Shown: positions 40,283 through 49,329 of the stretch, piece by piece
Layout of the letters: every line of letters begins with the position of its first letter
How positions within the stretch are numbered: the first letter of the stretch is position 1
Assembly (NCBI GenBank): GCA_020847695.1
Contig: JADLBP010000048.1
Location: 23,197 to 87,196 of the forward strand
Direction of reading: 5' to 3'
Source of the DNA: Planctomycetota bacterium
GTDB taxonomy: Bacteria; Planctomycetota; UBA1135; GCA-002686595
Length of the DNA stretch: 64,000 nt
Notes under the pieces: model-generated
The model's input: the letters and a program-made list of their open reading frames with translations, nothing else
The model's database searches: none
What the model was told of the DNA's origin: nothing
Made by a program: the position numbers and the translations under genes

Positions 40283-42696
40283 GCGCTTCCCCGCTGCTCT
40301 CCGATTCCGCATCGGGCGTCCGGCCGGCCGGCGCGTTCTTGTTGCTCGGCGCGGTCTTCCTGCTGCTCGCCGTCTGGCTCGGCCGGCTGGTCTTCGCCGA
40401 CGAGGCGCCGATCCGTCAGCGTGTCGAGAGCGATCCGCGGCCCGAGTACGCGATCGTCGACCGCAACGAGCGTCCGCTCGCCGACTTCGTCCAACGGCTC
40501 GACCTGGTGTGCTCGCCGAATGCGCTCTGGCAGGCCCACACGCCGGAGATCCTCGCGCCGAAGCTCGCGAGCGTGCTCGGCGGCGAGTACACCGAGGCCG
40601 ACCTGCTCGCTCGAACGATGCCGGACGCCGAGGACGGCGTGGTCAAGTGCAAGGTCGCGCTCGATGCGCGTCAGGCCTCCGCGGTGCAGAGCTGGATCGA
40701 GACCGGCGTCGTTGATCCGAAGGACACGCCTGCGCGCGTCGACGGCATGGCGGTCGTCGCGCGTCCGGAGGGCGGCTGGGTCATCTGGTGGCGCCCGTCG
40801 GTCGTGCTGTCCGAGCGTGCGCGCGCCAAGCACTTCACCAAGGACAACAAGAACCCGTTGCGCTGGACACGCCGGATCGCCGACGGTTTGGCGCGCGCGA
40901 TCAAGGGTGATGCTGCCGCCGGAGATGCGAGCAGCGAAGACGAGATCGAAGCCCAGCGCGAAGAGATGTGGAAGATGCTGATGCCGCACACCTACACGGT
41001 GGCCATCCGCGGCTTCGACGCGGCCGTCGCGCCGAAGCTCTTCCAACTGCTCAGCGACCAGGGCGTGCTGCACGTGCAGATGCACATCGCGCGCGATCGG
41101 GACCGCGTCTACCCGATGGGTGCGCTGCGCGTGCTCGGCGCGTGGGGCTACGTCGACCAGAAGTCCGCGCGCGACATGGCGCTGCGCGAAGCAGGCCTTG
41201 ATCGCGAGCCGCCGATCCGCGAGAGCGGCCGGCCCGCGTTCACGCTCGCGCAGCTCGACGCGGCGAAGCGTCGGGCGGAAGAAATCCTCGCGGAGCTGCA
41301 CCCGATCAGCGGGCTCGAGCTGGCCGCCGCGCGCGAGCTCCAGCGCTCCGACTGGGGAGGGCTCCAGCGTGTCCCGGCGAGCTACACGTTCGAACGCCAC
41401 TCGCCGGTGCGCCGCAAGGAGCCGCGCGTGGTGCCGCGCAGCTACTACATCGACTCCAACGAGGCCTCGGAGACGCCGCGCGTCGTCACGACGATCGATG
41501 CGTACCTGCAGAAGCGCGTCGGCGAGGAGCTCGACGTCCTGATGGAGCGCAATCGGCCCGCGCTCGCGATGGCGATCGTGGTCGACCTGGCGACCGGCGA
41601 CGTGCTCGCCGTCGAGGCCCGCGAAGCCTATCGCTTCGGTGCGTTCGCGCCGCTCAAGCACCAGTTCACGCCGGGGTCGACGTTCAAGGTGATCGTGATG
41701 GCGATCGCGTTGGATGACGGCAAGGTGACGCCGGACTCCGGTTTCGATGTCGGTCATGGGGCGTACGCTCTCCCCGGGCGCGTCATCCACGAGGCGGACA
41801 ACCCCGGCAAGGAGGGGTGGGTGACCGCGTCGGAGGTGCTCGCGCACTCGCTGAACGCCGGGATGGTCCAGATCGGACCGCGCGTCGAGGCGAGCGTGTT
41901 GCGCGACTACCTCGTGCGCCTCGGCTACGGTCAGGCGCCGCACGCGTCGCTCGGGCCGGAAGCGAGCGGACTGCTCGTTCCTCTGCCGTGGAAGCCGAAC
42001 TGGACGCACGCCTCGGTGTCGTTCGGTCACGAGATCATGGTCTCGACCTGGCAGCACGCCGCGGGGCTCGCGACGGTGCTGCGCGGCGGCGAGTACCGGC
42101 CGCTCCGGGTGATCGACGCGGTCGAGCAGGACGGCTTGCGGTACCTGTTGCCGCGCACCGAGCCCGTTCGAGTCTTCCGTCCGGAGACCAGCGACCAGAT
42201 CCGCGAGATGATGAAGCTCGGCGCGCGCGAAGGCACCGGCGAGCCGGTCGCGGGTCCGGACGTGCTTCCCGGGATCGAGGTCGGCACGAAGACCGGCACC
42301 GCGCAGAAGGTGCCGGGCGAGGTCTGCACGCACGTCGATCTCGAGCACCAAGCGCGTCACTGGGAGCAGCGTTCGACGTGCTCTCCCGCGTGCCGCGAAG
42401 CGCTGAAGACCGCGAAGCGCGATCACGCGCATTGCTACACCTCGTCGATGTGCGCGTTCGGTCGCTTGCCGGGCACCGAGCGTGAGGTGATGGTGCTCGT
42501 GATCGCCGACGAGCCTCGCAAGGGCAAGTACGGCTCCCGCGTCGCCGGTCCGACCGCGATCGCGATCCTCAAGGAAGCGCTCGGCGTGACGCGACTCGGC
42601 GAGTCGCCGCTCGAGGAGGTCCTTCCCGGGTTCGCGCCGTCGCCGATGGCCGCGAAGGAGCTCTCCGAGCGCCCGTGGGCGGAGGCGGTGCGTTGA
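40279..42696 (+). CDS. ftsI: Class B penicillin-binding protein (FtsI/PBP2-like)
   Basis: An 805-residue septal transpeptidase-type protein. One N-terminal membrane helix (GAFLLLGAVFLLLAVWLG), a very long pedestal domain (~50-400, longer than the usual ~200), then the transpeptidase domain with SxxK at S467-K470 (GSTFK), SxN at S524-N526 (SLN) and KTG at 671-673 (GTKTGTAQK). Directly after KTG is a ~45-residue insert with five Cys (683, 701, 705, 719, 725) and several His, absent from standard FtsI. It crosslinks peptidoglycan in the periplasm and would act with the FtsW encoded five genes later. Confidence 0.93.
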   Translation: MSASPLLSDSASGVRPAGAFLLLGAVFLLLAVWLGRLVFADEAPIRQRVESDPRPEYAIVDRNERPLADFVQRLDLVCSPNALWQAHTPEILAPKLASVLGGEYTEADLLARTMPDAEDGVVKCKVALDARQASAVQSWIETGVVDPKDTPARVDGMAVVARPEGGWVIWWRPSVVLSERARAKHFTKDNKNPLRWTRRIADGLARAIKGDAAAGDASSEDEIEAQREEMWKMLMPHTYTVAIRGFDAAVAPKLFQLLSDQGVLHVQMHIARDRDRVYPMGALRVLGAWGYVDQKSARDMALREAGLDREPPIRESGRPAFTLAQLDAAKRRAEEILAELHPISGLELAAARELQRSDWGGLQRVPASYTFERHSPVRRKEPRVVPRSYYIDSNEASETPRVVTTIDAYLQKRVGEELDVLMERNRPALAMAIVVDLATGDVLAVEAREAYRFGAFAPLKHQFTPGSTFKVIVMAIALDDGKVTPDSGFDVGHGAYALPGRVIHEADNPGKEGWVTASEVLAHSLNAGMVQIGPRVEASVLRDYLVRLGYGQAPHASLGPEASGLLVPLPWKPNWTHASVSFGHEIMVSTWQHAAGLATVLRGGEYRPLRVIDAVEQDGLRYLLPRTEPVRVFRPETSDQIREMMKLGAREGTGEPVAGPDVLPGIEVGTKTGTAQKVPGEVCTHVDLEHQARHWEQRSTCSPACREALKTAKRDHAHCYTSSMCAFGRLPGTEREVMVLVIADEPRKGKYGSRVAGPTAIAILKEALGVTRLGESPLEEVLPGFAPSPMAAKELSERPWAEAVR

Positions 42697-44198
42697 TGGT
42701 CCGCATCGGCGTGCTCTGCGAGGTCTTGGGCGGCGAGCTCGTCGGAGCTTCGACGTCCGCCGATCTGCTCGACGTCGAACTCGACAGCCGTCGCGTCATG
42801 CAAGGCGCTCTGTTCGCGGCGCTGCCCGGCGGGAAGGCCGACGGCTCGGCGTACGTGCGCGAGGCGATCGCCCGCGGTGCGGCCGCGGTGCTGACGCCGA
42901 TCCGGCTCGAGGGCGTCGCTCCGCACGTCGTCCAGTGGGTCCATCCGGACGCGCGGCGGGTAGCCGGTCGGGCCGCGGCGCTGGTCCATGAGCAACCGTC
43001 GGCGAGCCTGTTCGCGGTCGGCGTCACCGGCACCAACGGCAAGACGACGGTCGCGCACCTGACCGGGCAGTTGCTCGAGAAGCTCGGCCGGTACCCCGCG
43101 GTGCTCGGTACAGCCGGCAACAAGATCGCGGGCGGGCGTTTCGAGCCCGCGACGCACACCACGCTCGATGCTCCGAGCCTGCAGCGGCTGCTCGCGGCGC
43201 ACCGGCGCGCCGGCGGCGATTCGGTCGCGCTGGAGCTCAGCTCCCACGCGCTCGACCAGGATCGCCACGCCGGGCTTGAGCGCGATGTCGCGTTGTTCAC
43301 GAACCTGACACGCGATCACCTCGACTACCACGGCGATTTCGAGGCCTACGCCTCCGCCAAGGAGAAGCTCTTCGCCTCCCTCGCCGAGGGAGCGACCGCC
43401 GTGGTCAACGCCGACGACTCCGCAGCCGAGCGCATGGCAGCCGCCGCGCGCGCGACCGGAGCTTCGGTCCTTCGATTCAGTACCAGGTCGCGCGCCGACC
43501 TATGGGCCTCCGACGTCGTCATCGACCCGCAAGGCACCCAGTTTTCTGTCCACGGGATGGGGATTCCACGGACACGGGTGTGTTTGCCTCTGTCGGGCCG
43601 ATTCAACGTCGAGAACGCACTTGCGGCTTTGGCCGCGGTACTCGTGTCGGGTGCGAGCCCCTCCCAGTGTGTGGAGGGGCTCGCAACCGTCTCTCCTGCT
43701 CCGGGTCGGCTCGAGTCGGTGCCGACCGGTGAACGTGGCTTCCGCGTCTTCGTCGATTACGCGCACACCGAGGACGCGCTGCGCAAGGTGCTCGCGACGC
43801 TGCGAGAGAGTCTTGACTCGACCCCTCCGAAAGCAGACAAGAGACGCGGTCGCTTGATCTGTGTCTTCGGTTGTGGCGGCGATCGGGACTCGGGGAAGCG
43901 CGCTCCGATGGGGCGCGTGGTGAACGAGTTCGCCGACATCGCCGTCGTGACCAGCGACAATCCCCGCAGCGAAGACCCCGCGGTCATCATCGATTCGATC
44001 CTCTCCGGCATGCGGCCGGCGCGCACGAGGATCTTGGTCGAGGCTGATCGCCGCGTTGCCATCGAACGCGCCATGCTCACGGCCGAGGCCGGTGACGTGG
44101 TGTTGATCGCCGGCAAGGGCCACGAGACGACACAAACGATCGGGCGCGACAGCTTGCCTTTCGACGACCGCAAAGTGGCGGCCGAGGCGCTTCAGTGA
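42696..44198 (+). CDS. murE: UDP-MurNAc-L-Ala-D-Glu:meso-DAP ligase MurE
   Basis: A ~500-residue Mur ligase. P-loop VGVTGTNGKTTVAHL, LELSSHAL, TNLTRDHLDYHG, the carbamylated-Lys region YASAKEKLF, and in domain 3 VFGCGGDRDSGKR and SDNPRSEDP. The DNPR motif is the mark of enzymes adding meso-diaminopimelate, so the peptidoglycan is probably DAP type. The frame extends to a GTG at 42675, but the ATG at 42696 in the TGATG junction with ftsI is the natural start. Confidence 0.96.
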   Translation: MVRIGVLCEVLGGELVGASTSADLLDVELDSRRVMQGALFAALPGGKADGSAYVREAIARGAAAVLTPIRLEGVAPHVVQWVHPDARRVAGRAAALVHEQPSASLFAVGVTGTNGKTTVAHLTGQLLEKLGRYPAVLGTAGNKIAGGRFEPATHTTLDAPSLQRLLAAHRRAGGDSVALELSSHALDQDRHAGLERDVALFTNLTRDHLDYHGDFEAYASAKEKLFASLAEGATAVVNADDSAAERMAAAARATGASVLRFSTRSRADLWASDVVIDPQGTQFSVHGMGIPRTRVCLPLSGRFNVENALAALAAVLVSGASPSQCVEGLATVSPAPGRLESVPTGERGFRVFVDYAHTEDALRKVLATLRESLDSTPPKADKRRGRLICVFGCGGDRDSGKRAPMGRVVNEFADIAVVTSDNPRSEDPAVIIDSILSGMRPARTRILVEADRRVAIERAMLTAEAGDVVLIAGKGHETTQTIGRDSLPFDDRKVAAEALQ

Positions 44199-45589
44199 GC
44201 GTATTCCGAGTTCAAGAGATCCTCGATTCGACCGGCTCCGTGCTCGCCCGTGGCGATGCGCGCAAGTCCGTCGTCGGCGTCAGCACGGACACGCGCACGC
44301 TGCAACCGAAGCAGCTCTTCATCGCGCTCTCCGGCGAGAACTTCGACGGCAATCGCTTCGCCGTGCAAGCGGCGCAGAAGGGCGCGAGCGTCGTGATGTT
44401 GCGCGGCGTGCCGGGCGATCCGTTGCCCGACTTGCCCGGTGAAGTCGCGATCGCGTGGCACCCCGATCCGCGGCGCGCGCTCGGCGACCTGGCTGCCGCG
44501 CACCGCGCGAAGCTGCGAGCCGACGTGATCGGCATCACGGGCTCGTGCGGCAAGACGACGACCAAGAACATCTTGAGCGAGCTGCTCAAGAGCGTGCGCA
44601 ACGTCGTCTCGTCGCCCGCGTCGTTCAACAACGACGTCGGCGTGCCGCACACGCTGCTGCTCGCCGACGAGACCACCGGCGCGCTGGTCGTCGAGATGGG
44701 CACCAACGGCCCCGGCGAGATCGCCCAACTCGCTCGCATCGCGCGCCCGACCGGCGCGATCATCACCACCCTCGGGCCCGCGCACCTGCAGGGCCTCGGT
44801 TCGATCGAGGGCGTCGCGCGGGAGAAGAGCGACCTGTTCGCCGCGCTGCCGCGCGAAGCGTTCGCGGTGCTCAACCTCGACAGCCGCCACCACGAACTCC
44901 TGCGCGACTCCACGGTCGCGCGCGTGATCACGATCAGCGTCGACGGCGAGGGCGAGCTCAACGCCACCGACCTGCACTTCGACAGCGGGTTCACGACCTT
45001 CCGCCTGAACGGCGACGAGGTCGCGATGCCGTTGCTCGGCAAGCACAACGTCTCGAACTTGCTCGCCGCCCTGGCCGCGTGCCGGGGCATCGGGCTCGAC
45101 CTCCGCGCCGTCCTTCCGGCGGTCGCCCGGTTGACGGGCGGGCGCCAGCGCATGGAACGCCATGTGATCGGCGACCTGGTGGTCATCGACGACAGCTACA
45201 ACGCCAACCCCGACTCCGCGCGCGCCGCGGTGAGGGTTCTCTCCGGTCTGCACGGCCACGCGCGACGTGTGTTCGTGCTCGGCGACATGCTCGAGCTCGG
45301 GCCGACGGCCCCTGAGCTCCACCACAAGCTCGGCGAGGAAGTGGCCCAAGCGGGCATCGACCTCTTCGTCCTGGTGGGGGAGCTCGCCGAGTGTGCCGCG
45401 TCCGGCGCGTTGATCGCCGGCATGCCCAAAGCGCGGGTGCTCCACTTCGCGACCGTCGAGGACGCGGAGCGCGAGTTCCCGTCCCTGCTCGCGAGCGGGG
45501 ACGTCGCGCTGATCAAGGGCAGCCGTCGGATGAGCCTCGAACGCCTGACGCGCCGCCTGGAGGAACTCCACCCGACGAGGGCCGCGTGA
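44195..45589 (+). CDS. murF: UDP-MurNAc-tripeptide:D-Ala-D-Ala ligase MurF
   Basis: A 464-residue Mur ligase adding D-Ala-D-Ala. Domain 1 SVVGVSTDTRTLQPKQLFIAL, P-loop IGITGSCGKTTTKNIL, SPASFNNDVGVPHTLL (a MurF signature), EMGTNGPGEIAQL, and in domain 3 VIDDSYNANPDS and LGDMLELG. GTG start overlapping murE (GTGA). No ddl gene lies in this cluster to supply the dipeptide. Confidence 0.96.
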   Translation: MSVFRVQEILDSTGSVLARGDARKSVVGVSTDTRTLQPKQLFIALSGENFDGNRFAVQAAQKGASVVMLRGVPGDPLPDLPGEVAIAWHPDPRRALGDLAAAHRAKLRADVIGITGSCGKTTTKNILSELLKSVRNVVSSPASFNNDVGVPHTLLLADETTGALVVEMGTNGPGEIAQLARIARPTGAIITTLGPAHLQGLGSIEGVAREKSDLFAALPREAFAVLNLDSRHHELLRDSTVARVITISVDGEGELNATDLHFDSGFTTFRLNGDEVAMPLLGKHNVSNLLAALAACRGIGLDLRAVLPAVARLTGGRQRMERHVIGDLVVIDDSYNANPDSARAAVRVLSGLHGHARRVFVLGDMLELGPTAPELHHKLGEEVAQAGIDLFVLVGELAECAASGALIAGMPKARVLHFATVEDAEREFPSLLASGDVALIKGSRRMSLERLTRRLEELHPTRAA

Positions 45590-45590
45590 G

Positions 45591-46748
45591 ATGCTCCCGG
45601 TAGTCCTCAACCACGTCTTCGGAGTCGATCTCTTCGGCTACATCACGTTCCGCGTCGCGCTCGCGGGGCTGACCGCGTTCGCGCTCGCGCTGTGGTGGGG
45701 CCGGCCGGTGATCGCGTGGCTGAAGCGCCACAAGTTCGGCGAGGACGTCACCAAGACCGACTCGAAGGAACTCGCGGAGTACAGCGAGAAGATCGGCAAG
45801 AAGAACACTCCGACGATGGGCGGCGCGTTCCTGATCGGCGCGCTGCTGACGTCGGTGCTCCTGTGGGGGCGGCTCGACAACCTGCACGTCGTGCTCGCGG
45901 TGCTGGTCACCGCCGGATTCGCCGCGGTCGGGTTCGTCGACGACTACAAGAAGCTGACGATCCCGAAGTGCAAGGGGCTGTCGCCGACCGCCAAAATGGT
46001 CGGTCTGACGGTGGTCGCGGTCGGAGCTCTCGCTGCGCTCTCGTTCTACGCGGTCTCCAACGGTCGTCACACGCTGCTGACGCTCTATCCGCCGTTCTTC
46101 AAGGACGTCAAGATCCAGCTCGCGAGCTACGGCCTGATCGGCATCGCCGCCTTCGTCGCGTTCGAGTGGTTCGTGGTCGTCGGTGCGTCGAACGCCGCGA
46201 ACATCACCGACGGGATGGATGGCTTGCTCGCGGGCGTGATGTTGATCGCGGGGCTCGCGCTCTCGATCTTCTGCTACGTCACCGGCCGCGCGGACTGGAC
46301 CGCGTACCTCAACCTGCCGCACGTCGCGCAGGCGAGCGAGATGGCGGTCGTCGGCGGAGCGCTATGCGGGGCCTGCATGGGGTTCCTCTGGTACAACGCG
46401 TTCCCCGCGAAGGTCTTCATGGGCGACTCGGGCTCGCTGCCGCTCGGCGGCCTGCTCGGATGGATGGCGCTGGTCGCGAAGCAAGAGCTCGTGCTCCCGC
46501 TGATCGCGGCGGTGCTGGTCTTCGAGCTCGGCACGAGCTGGTTCCAGCGCCTCTACTTCCGCCGGAGCGGCGGCAAGCGCTTCTTCTCGATGGCGCCGAT
46601 CCACCACGGGCTCCAGCAAACCGGCGTGGTGTTGTTCAAGAACAAGGGGCGCGCCGCGCCGTGGCACGAGGTCACGGTGGTGACGCGTCTTTGGATCATG
46701 GCCGCGGCGTCCGCGATGGCGAGCCTCGCGCTCCTGAAGGTGCGCTGA
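45591..46748 (+). CDS. mraY: Phospho-MurNAc-pentapeptide transferase MraY
   Basis: A 385-residue, ~10-helix inner-membrane enzyme that makes lipid I. Conserved loops are all present: NTPTMGG, GFVDDYKKL (the Asp pair), NITDGMDGLLAG (catalytic loop; Met replaces the usual Leu), FMGDSGSLPLGG, and MAPIHHGLQ with the HHH-type motif reduced to HH. ATG start 1 nt after the murF stop. murD normally follows mraY, but here ftsW does. Confidence 0.96.
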   Translation: MLPVVLNHVFGVDLFGYITFRVALAGLTAFALALWWGRPVIAWLKRHKFGEDVTKTDSKELAEYSEKIGKKNTPTMGGAFLIGALLTSVLLWGRLDNLHVVLAVLVTAGFAAVGFVDDYKKLTIPKCKGLSPTAKMVGLTVVAVGALAALSFYAVSNGRHTLLTLYPPFFKDVKIQLASYGLIGIAAFVAFEWFVVVGASNAANITDGMDGLLAGVMLIAGLALSIFCYVTGRADWTAYLNLPHVAQASEMAVVGGALCGACMGFLWYNAFPAKVFMGDSGSLPLGGLLGWMALVAKQELVLPLIAAVLVFELGTSWFQRLYFRRSGGKRFFSMAPIHHGLQQTGVVLFKNKGRAAPWHEVTVVTRLWIMAAASAMASLALLKVR

Positions 46749-46749
46749 C

Positions 46750-47970
46750 ATGTCCGGAGCCCTCCAATCCTCCTCGGCGACGGTCAAGCCGCGTCAGCTG
46801 ACGCTCAACGACCACCTCGACAGCCTCGCGCGGTTTGCGCGAGCGCACGACCCGCGCGGACCGGCGACGGCGCTCTTCTGCATCGTGCTCGCGCTGATGG
46901 GCATCGGGCTCGCGGTGCAAGCGAGCCACGCGTCGACGATCATGGCGCCCGAGGAATTCCACGGACAACTCGCTTCGCAGATGTGGTTCCGCGCGGGCGG
47001 TCTGATCGCGCTGATCCTGTTCTCGCGGATCGGGCCGAGCGGCGTGCGTCGCTACATCCCCGCGCTCTGCGTCGTGATGACGATCCTCTTGATCGCCGCG
47101 CTGCTGCCCGGCATCGGCGGCGCGATCAACGGCTCGCGGCGGTGGCTCAACCTCGGCTTCTTCAAGTTCCAGCCGTCGGAACTCGCGCGGATCGTCGTCG
47201 TGCTCTGGGCGGCGCACAAGTGCGTCACGCTCGGGCCGCTGGTCAGCGACTTCAAGCGCGGCGTGCTGCCGATGCTCGCGGTCGGCATGTGGTTCTTCGT
47301 GCTGGTCGCGGTCGAGCCCGACTTCGGCGGCTCGCTGCTGCTGTTCGTCTGCCTGCTCGCGACGATGTGGGTCGGCGGCGCGCGCCTGAACCACGTCAGC
47401 GCGTTCCTGGGCTCGGTCGGAACCGTCGCGCTCGTGCTCGGCTGGTTCTTCGTGCCGCACGTCCACCGGCGCATCGAGATGTTCCTCGGTCACCGCACCA
47501 GCGATCAGGTCACCGGCGCGGTGCAAGCGATGACGAACGGCGGCCTGTTCGGGACCGGCGTCGCGAACGGCGACGCGCGCAACCTCGGCGTGCCGTACCT
47601 CGAGTCCGACTTCGCGTTCGCGCAAGTCGGCGAGGAGTTCGGCTGGCTCGGCGTGTTGCTCGTGATCGGGCTCTTGCTCGCTTTCATGTGGCAGAGCCTG
47701 CGCCTCGTCTACTCGATCCGCGACCGCTACGAAGCGATCGCGACGTTCGGGTTGTTGATCTCGACGGTCTTCCAGGCGCTCTTGCACATCCAGGTGGTCG
47801 CCGACGTCGTGCCGCCGAAGGGCATGACGCTGCCGTTCATCTCGCATGGCGGGACGTCGTTGATCGTCGCGTGCATCGGTGTCGGGCTCGCGATCGGCGC
47901 CGCGCGCAACAGCGCGGCCGACGTCGCGCCCGAACTCGCTTCCGGCGTTCCGGGGGGCGTGCGTCCATGA
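46750..47970 (+). CDS. ftsW: SEDS peptidoglycan glycosyltransferase FtsW
   Basis: A 406-residue SEDS protein with ~10 membrane segments that polymerises lipid II. Hallmarks: NGSRRWLNLGFFKFQPSELAR, the catalytic Asp in VEPDFGGSLL, HRRIEMFL, GVPYLESDFAFAQVGEEFGWLG and PKGMTLPFISHGGTSLIV. In many bacteria the motif reads GLP.THTDFIFA; the variant here keeps the functional residues. ATG 1 nt after the mraY stop. Confidence 0.95.
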   Translation: MSGALQSSSATVKPRQLTLNDHLDSLARFARAHDPRGPATALFCIVLALMGIGLAVQASHASTIMAPEEFHGQLASQMWFRAGGLIALILFSRIGPSGVRRYIPALCVVMTILLIAALLPGIGGAINGSRRWLNLGFFKFQPSELARIVVVLWAAHKCVTLGPLVSDFKRGVLPMLAVGMWFFVLVAVEPDFGGSLLLFVCLLATMWVGGARLNHVSAFLGSVGTVALVLGWFFVPHVHRRIEMFLGHRTSDQVTGAVQAMTNGGLFGTGVANGDARNLGVPYLESDFAFAQVGEEFGWLGVLLVIGLLLAFMWQSLRLVYSIRDRYEAIATFGLLISTVFQALLHIQVVADVVPPKGMTLPFISHGGTSLIVACIGVGLAIGAARNSAADVAPELASGVPGGVRP

Positions 47971-48103
47971 CGCTCTCCCTCGCCCGCTCCTCGTTCACGG
48001 TCGAGCTCGACGCGCTTCGAGCCCGAGCCGCAGTCCAAAACCCCTCGTCAACCGCGCGCGCTCGATCCGCGGAGCGCGCGTCACCCCTCTAGCGGAGACT
48101 TCC

Positions 48104-49039
48104 ATGCAACGCATCGAAAAGTACGCCGTCATCGCACTGGTACTCCTGCTCGTCACGATCCTCGCCGTCTCCTTGTGGAGCCAGAAGAAGGGCAAGAACC
48201 CGTTCTCGTTCTTCAAGAAGGGCACCGACTCGAGCGAGGTCGCTCAAACCCCCGCGACCGACCCGGCCGCGGGCTTCGAAACGACGCAGATCGGCGCGCA
48301 ACCGCAGACCGGGCTCGCTCCGCTCGGCGAGCAGGGCGCGGCGACCCCGCAGAACCTCGACCCGCGCGTCCCGCCGGCCGGTTGGAAGCCGGGTGATCCG
48401 TGGGTCAACCGTGGCCGCGTCGCCGCGCAGACGCAACCGACCGAAGGGCTCGGCGAAGGCGTTCAACAGCCGCTGGCGCAGCCGACCGGTTTCGACGCGC
48501 AGCAACCGACCTCGGGGTTCGTCACCGAAGACGTCGCGGTGCGTCCGACGCCGTCCGTCGACAAGCCGACCGTCGCTCCGGCGAAGAAGCCGGCCGCGAA
48601 GAAGAGCACCGTCGCCGCCGGTCCGACCTACGTCGTCCAGAGCGGCGACACGCTCGGCGAGATCGCGAAGCGCGAGCTCGGCAGCTTCGACAAGTGGAGC
48701 GACATCGCCGCGCTGAACGGCAACCTCGATCCGAAGAAGCTCAAGAAGGGCATGAAGATCGTCCTGCCGGCCGGTGCGAAGTCGGCGGCGAAGCCGAAGG
48801 TCAACGGCACGGGCGCGGTCGCTCCGGGTGGTGAGTACGTCGTGCAGAAGGGCGACACGCTCTCCGGCATCGCGCAGAAGGTGCTCGGCAAGAGCGCTCG
48901 CTGGACCGAGATCGCCTCGCTCAACCCGTCGATCAATCCCGAGCGTCTGATCGTCGGCGCGCACCTCCGCCTGCCGAAGGGCGTCGCGGTGCGCTCGAGC
49001 AACGTCGCCAAGGTCGAGAGCAAGAACCGCGTGCGATGA
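48104..49039 (+). CDS. Membrane-anchored protein with two LysM domains
   Basis: A 311-residue protein: N-terminal membrane anchor (YAVIALVLLLVTILAVSLW), a long Pro/Gln/Thr-rich periplasmic linker (~45-170), then two LysM peptidoglycan-binding repeats (YVVQSGDTLGEIAKRELG and YVVQKGDTLSGIAQKVLG, each ending in a lead-to-strand KKGMKIVLP or VGAHLRLPK). It lies inside the dcw operon between ftsW and murG where murD is often found. A cell-wall sensor or division-site anchor is plausible. A 41-codon frame at 47967-48092 precedes it but looks non-coding. The last bases overlap the next ATG. Confidence 0.88.
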   Translation: MQRIEKYAVIALVLLLVTILAVSLWSQKKGKNPFSFFKKGTDSSEVAQTPATDPAAGFETTQIGAQPQTGLAPLGEQGAATPQNLDPRVPPAGWKPGDPWVNRGRVAAQTQPTEGLGEGVQQPLAQPTGFDAQQPTSGFVTEDVAVRPTPSVDKPTVAPAKKPAAKKSTVAAGPTYVVQSGDTLGEIAKRELGSFDKWSDIAALNGNLDPKKLKKGMKIVLPAGAKSAAKPKVNGTGAVAPGGEYVVQKGDTLSGIAQKVLGKSARWTEIASLNPSINPERLIVGAHLRLPKGVAVRSSNVAKVESKNRVR

Positions 49040-49329
49040 ACCGCAAGATCCACTTGATCCTGGTGCTCGGCTGCGTGCTGATCGCGGTGCTCGACGCGCC
49101 GCGCGCCAGCCGGCTCTTCAGCGAGGGCCTCGCGGGGCCGTACGAGGAGAGCGCGCGCGTGCGGTCGGCTCCGGTCGAGCCGCGCGCGCAGCCGCTCGCC
49201 CCGGCGCGGACCGGTGAGGCGGTGGTGCCGAAGTCGGAAGCGGGGAAGCCCGTGCCCGCGTCGGTGCTGCTCAACTCGAGCGTGCGTCCCGACCCGAACG
49301 TCGACTCGAACGGAGAACGCGCGCGTTGA
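49036..49329 (+). CDS. Small bitopic membrane protein in the dcw operon
   Basis: A 97-residue protein with an N-terminal hydrophobic helix (KIHLILVLGCVLIAVLDA) and an Arg/Pro/Ala-rich periplasmic tail. No family is recognised. It overlaps both lysM (ATGA) and murG (TTGA), so it is certainly part of the operon. Position and topology recall small divisome proteins (FtsQ/FtsB-like slot), but the extracytoplasmic part is short and no POTRA domain is seen. Confidence 0.65.
   Translation: MNRKIHLILVLGCVLIAVLDAPRASRLFSEGLAGPYEESARVRSAPVEPRAQPLAPARTGEAVVPKSEAGKPVPASVLLNSSVRPDPNVDSNGERAR

Noticed and set aside
47967..48092. A 41-codon ORF between ftsW and the LysM gene
   Set aside because: Short, composition like random GC-rich sequence, no motif. 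It overlaps the ftsW stop by 4 nt, so a tiny coupled peptide cannot be fully excluded.
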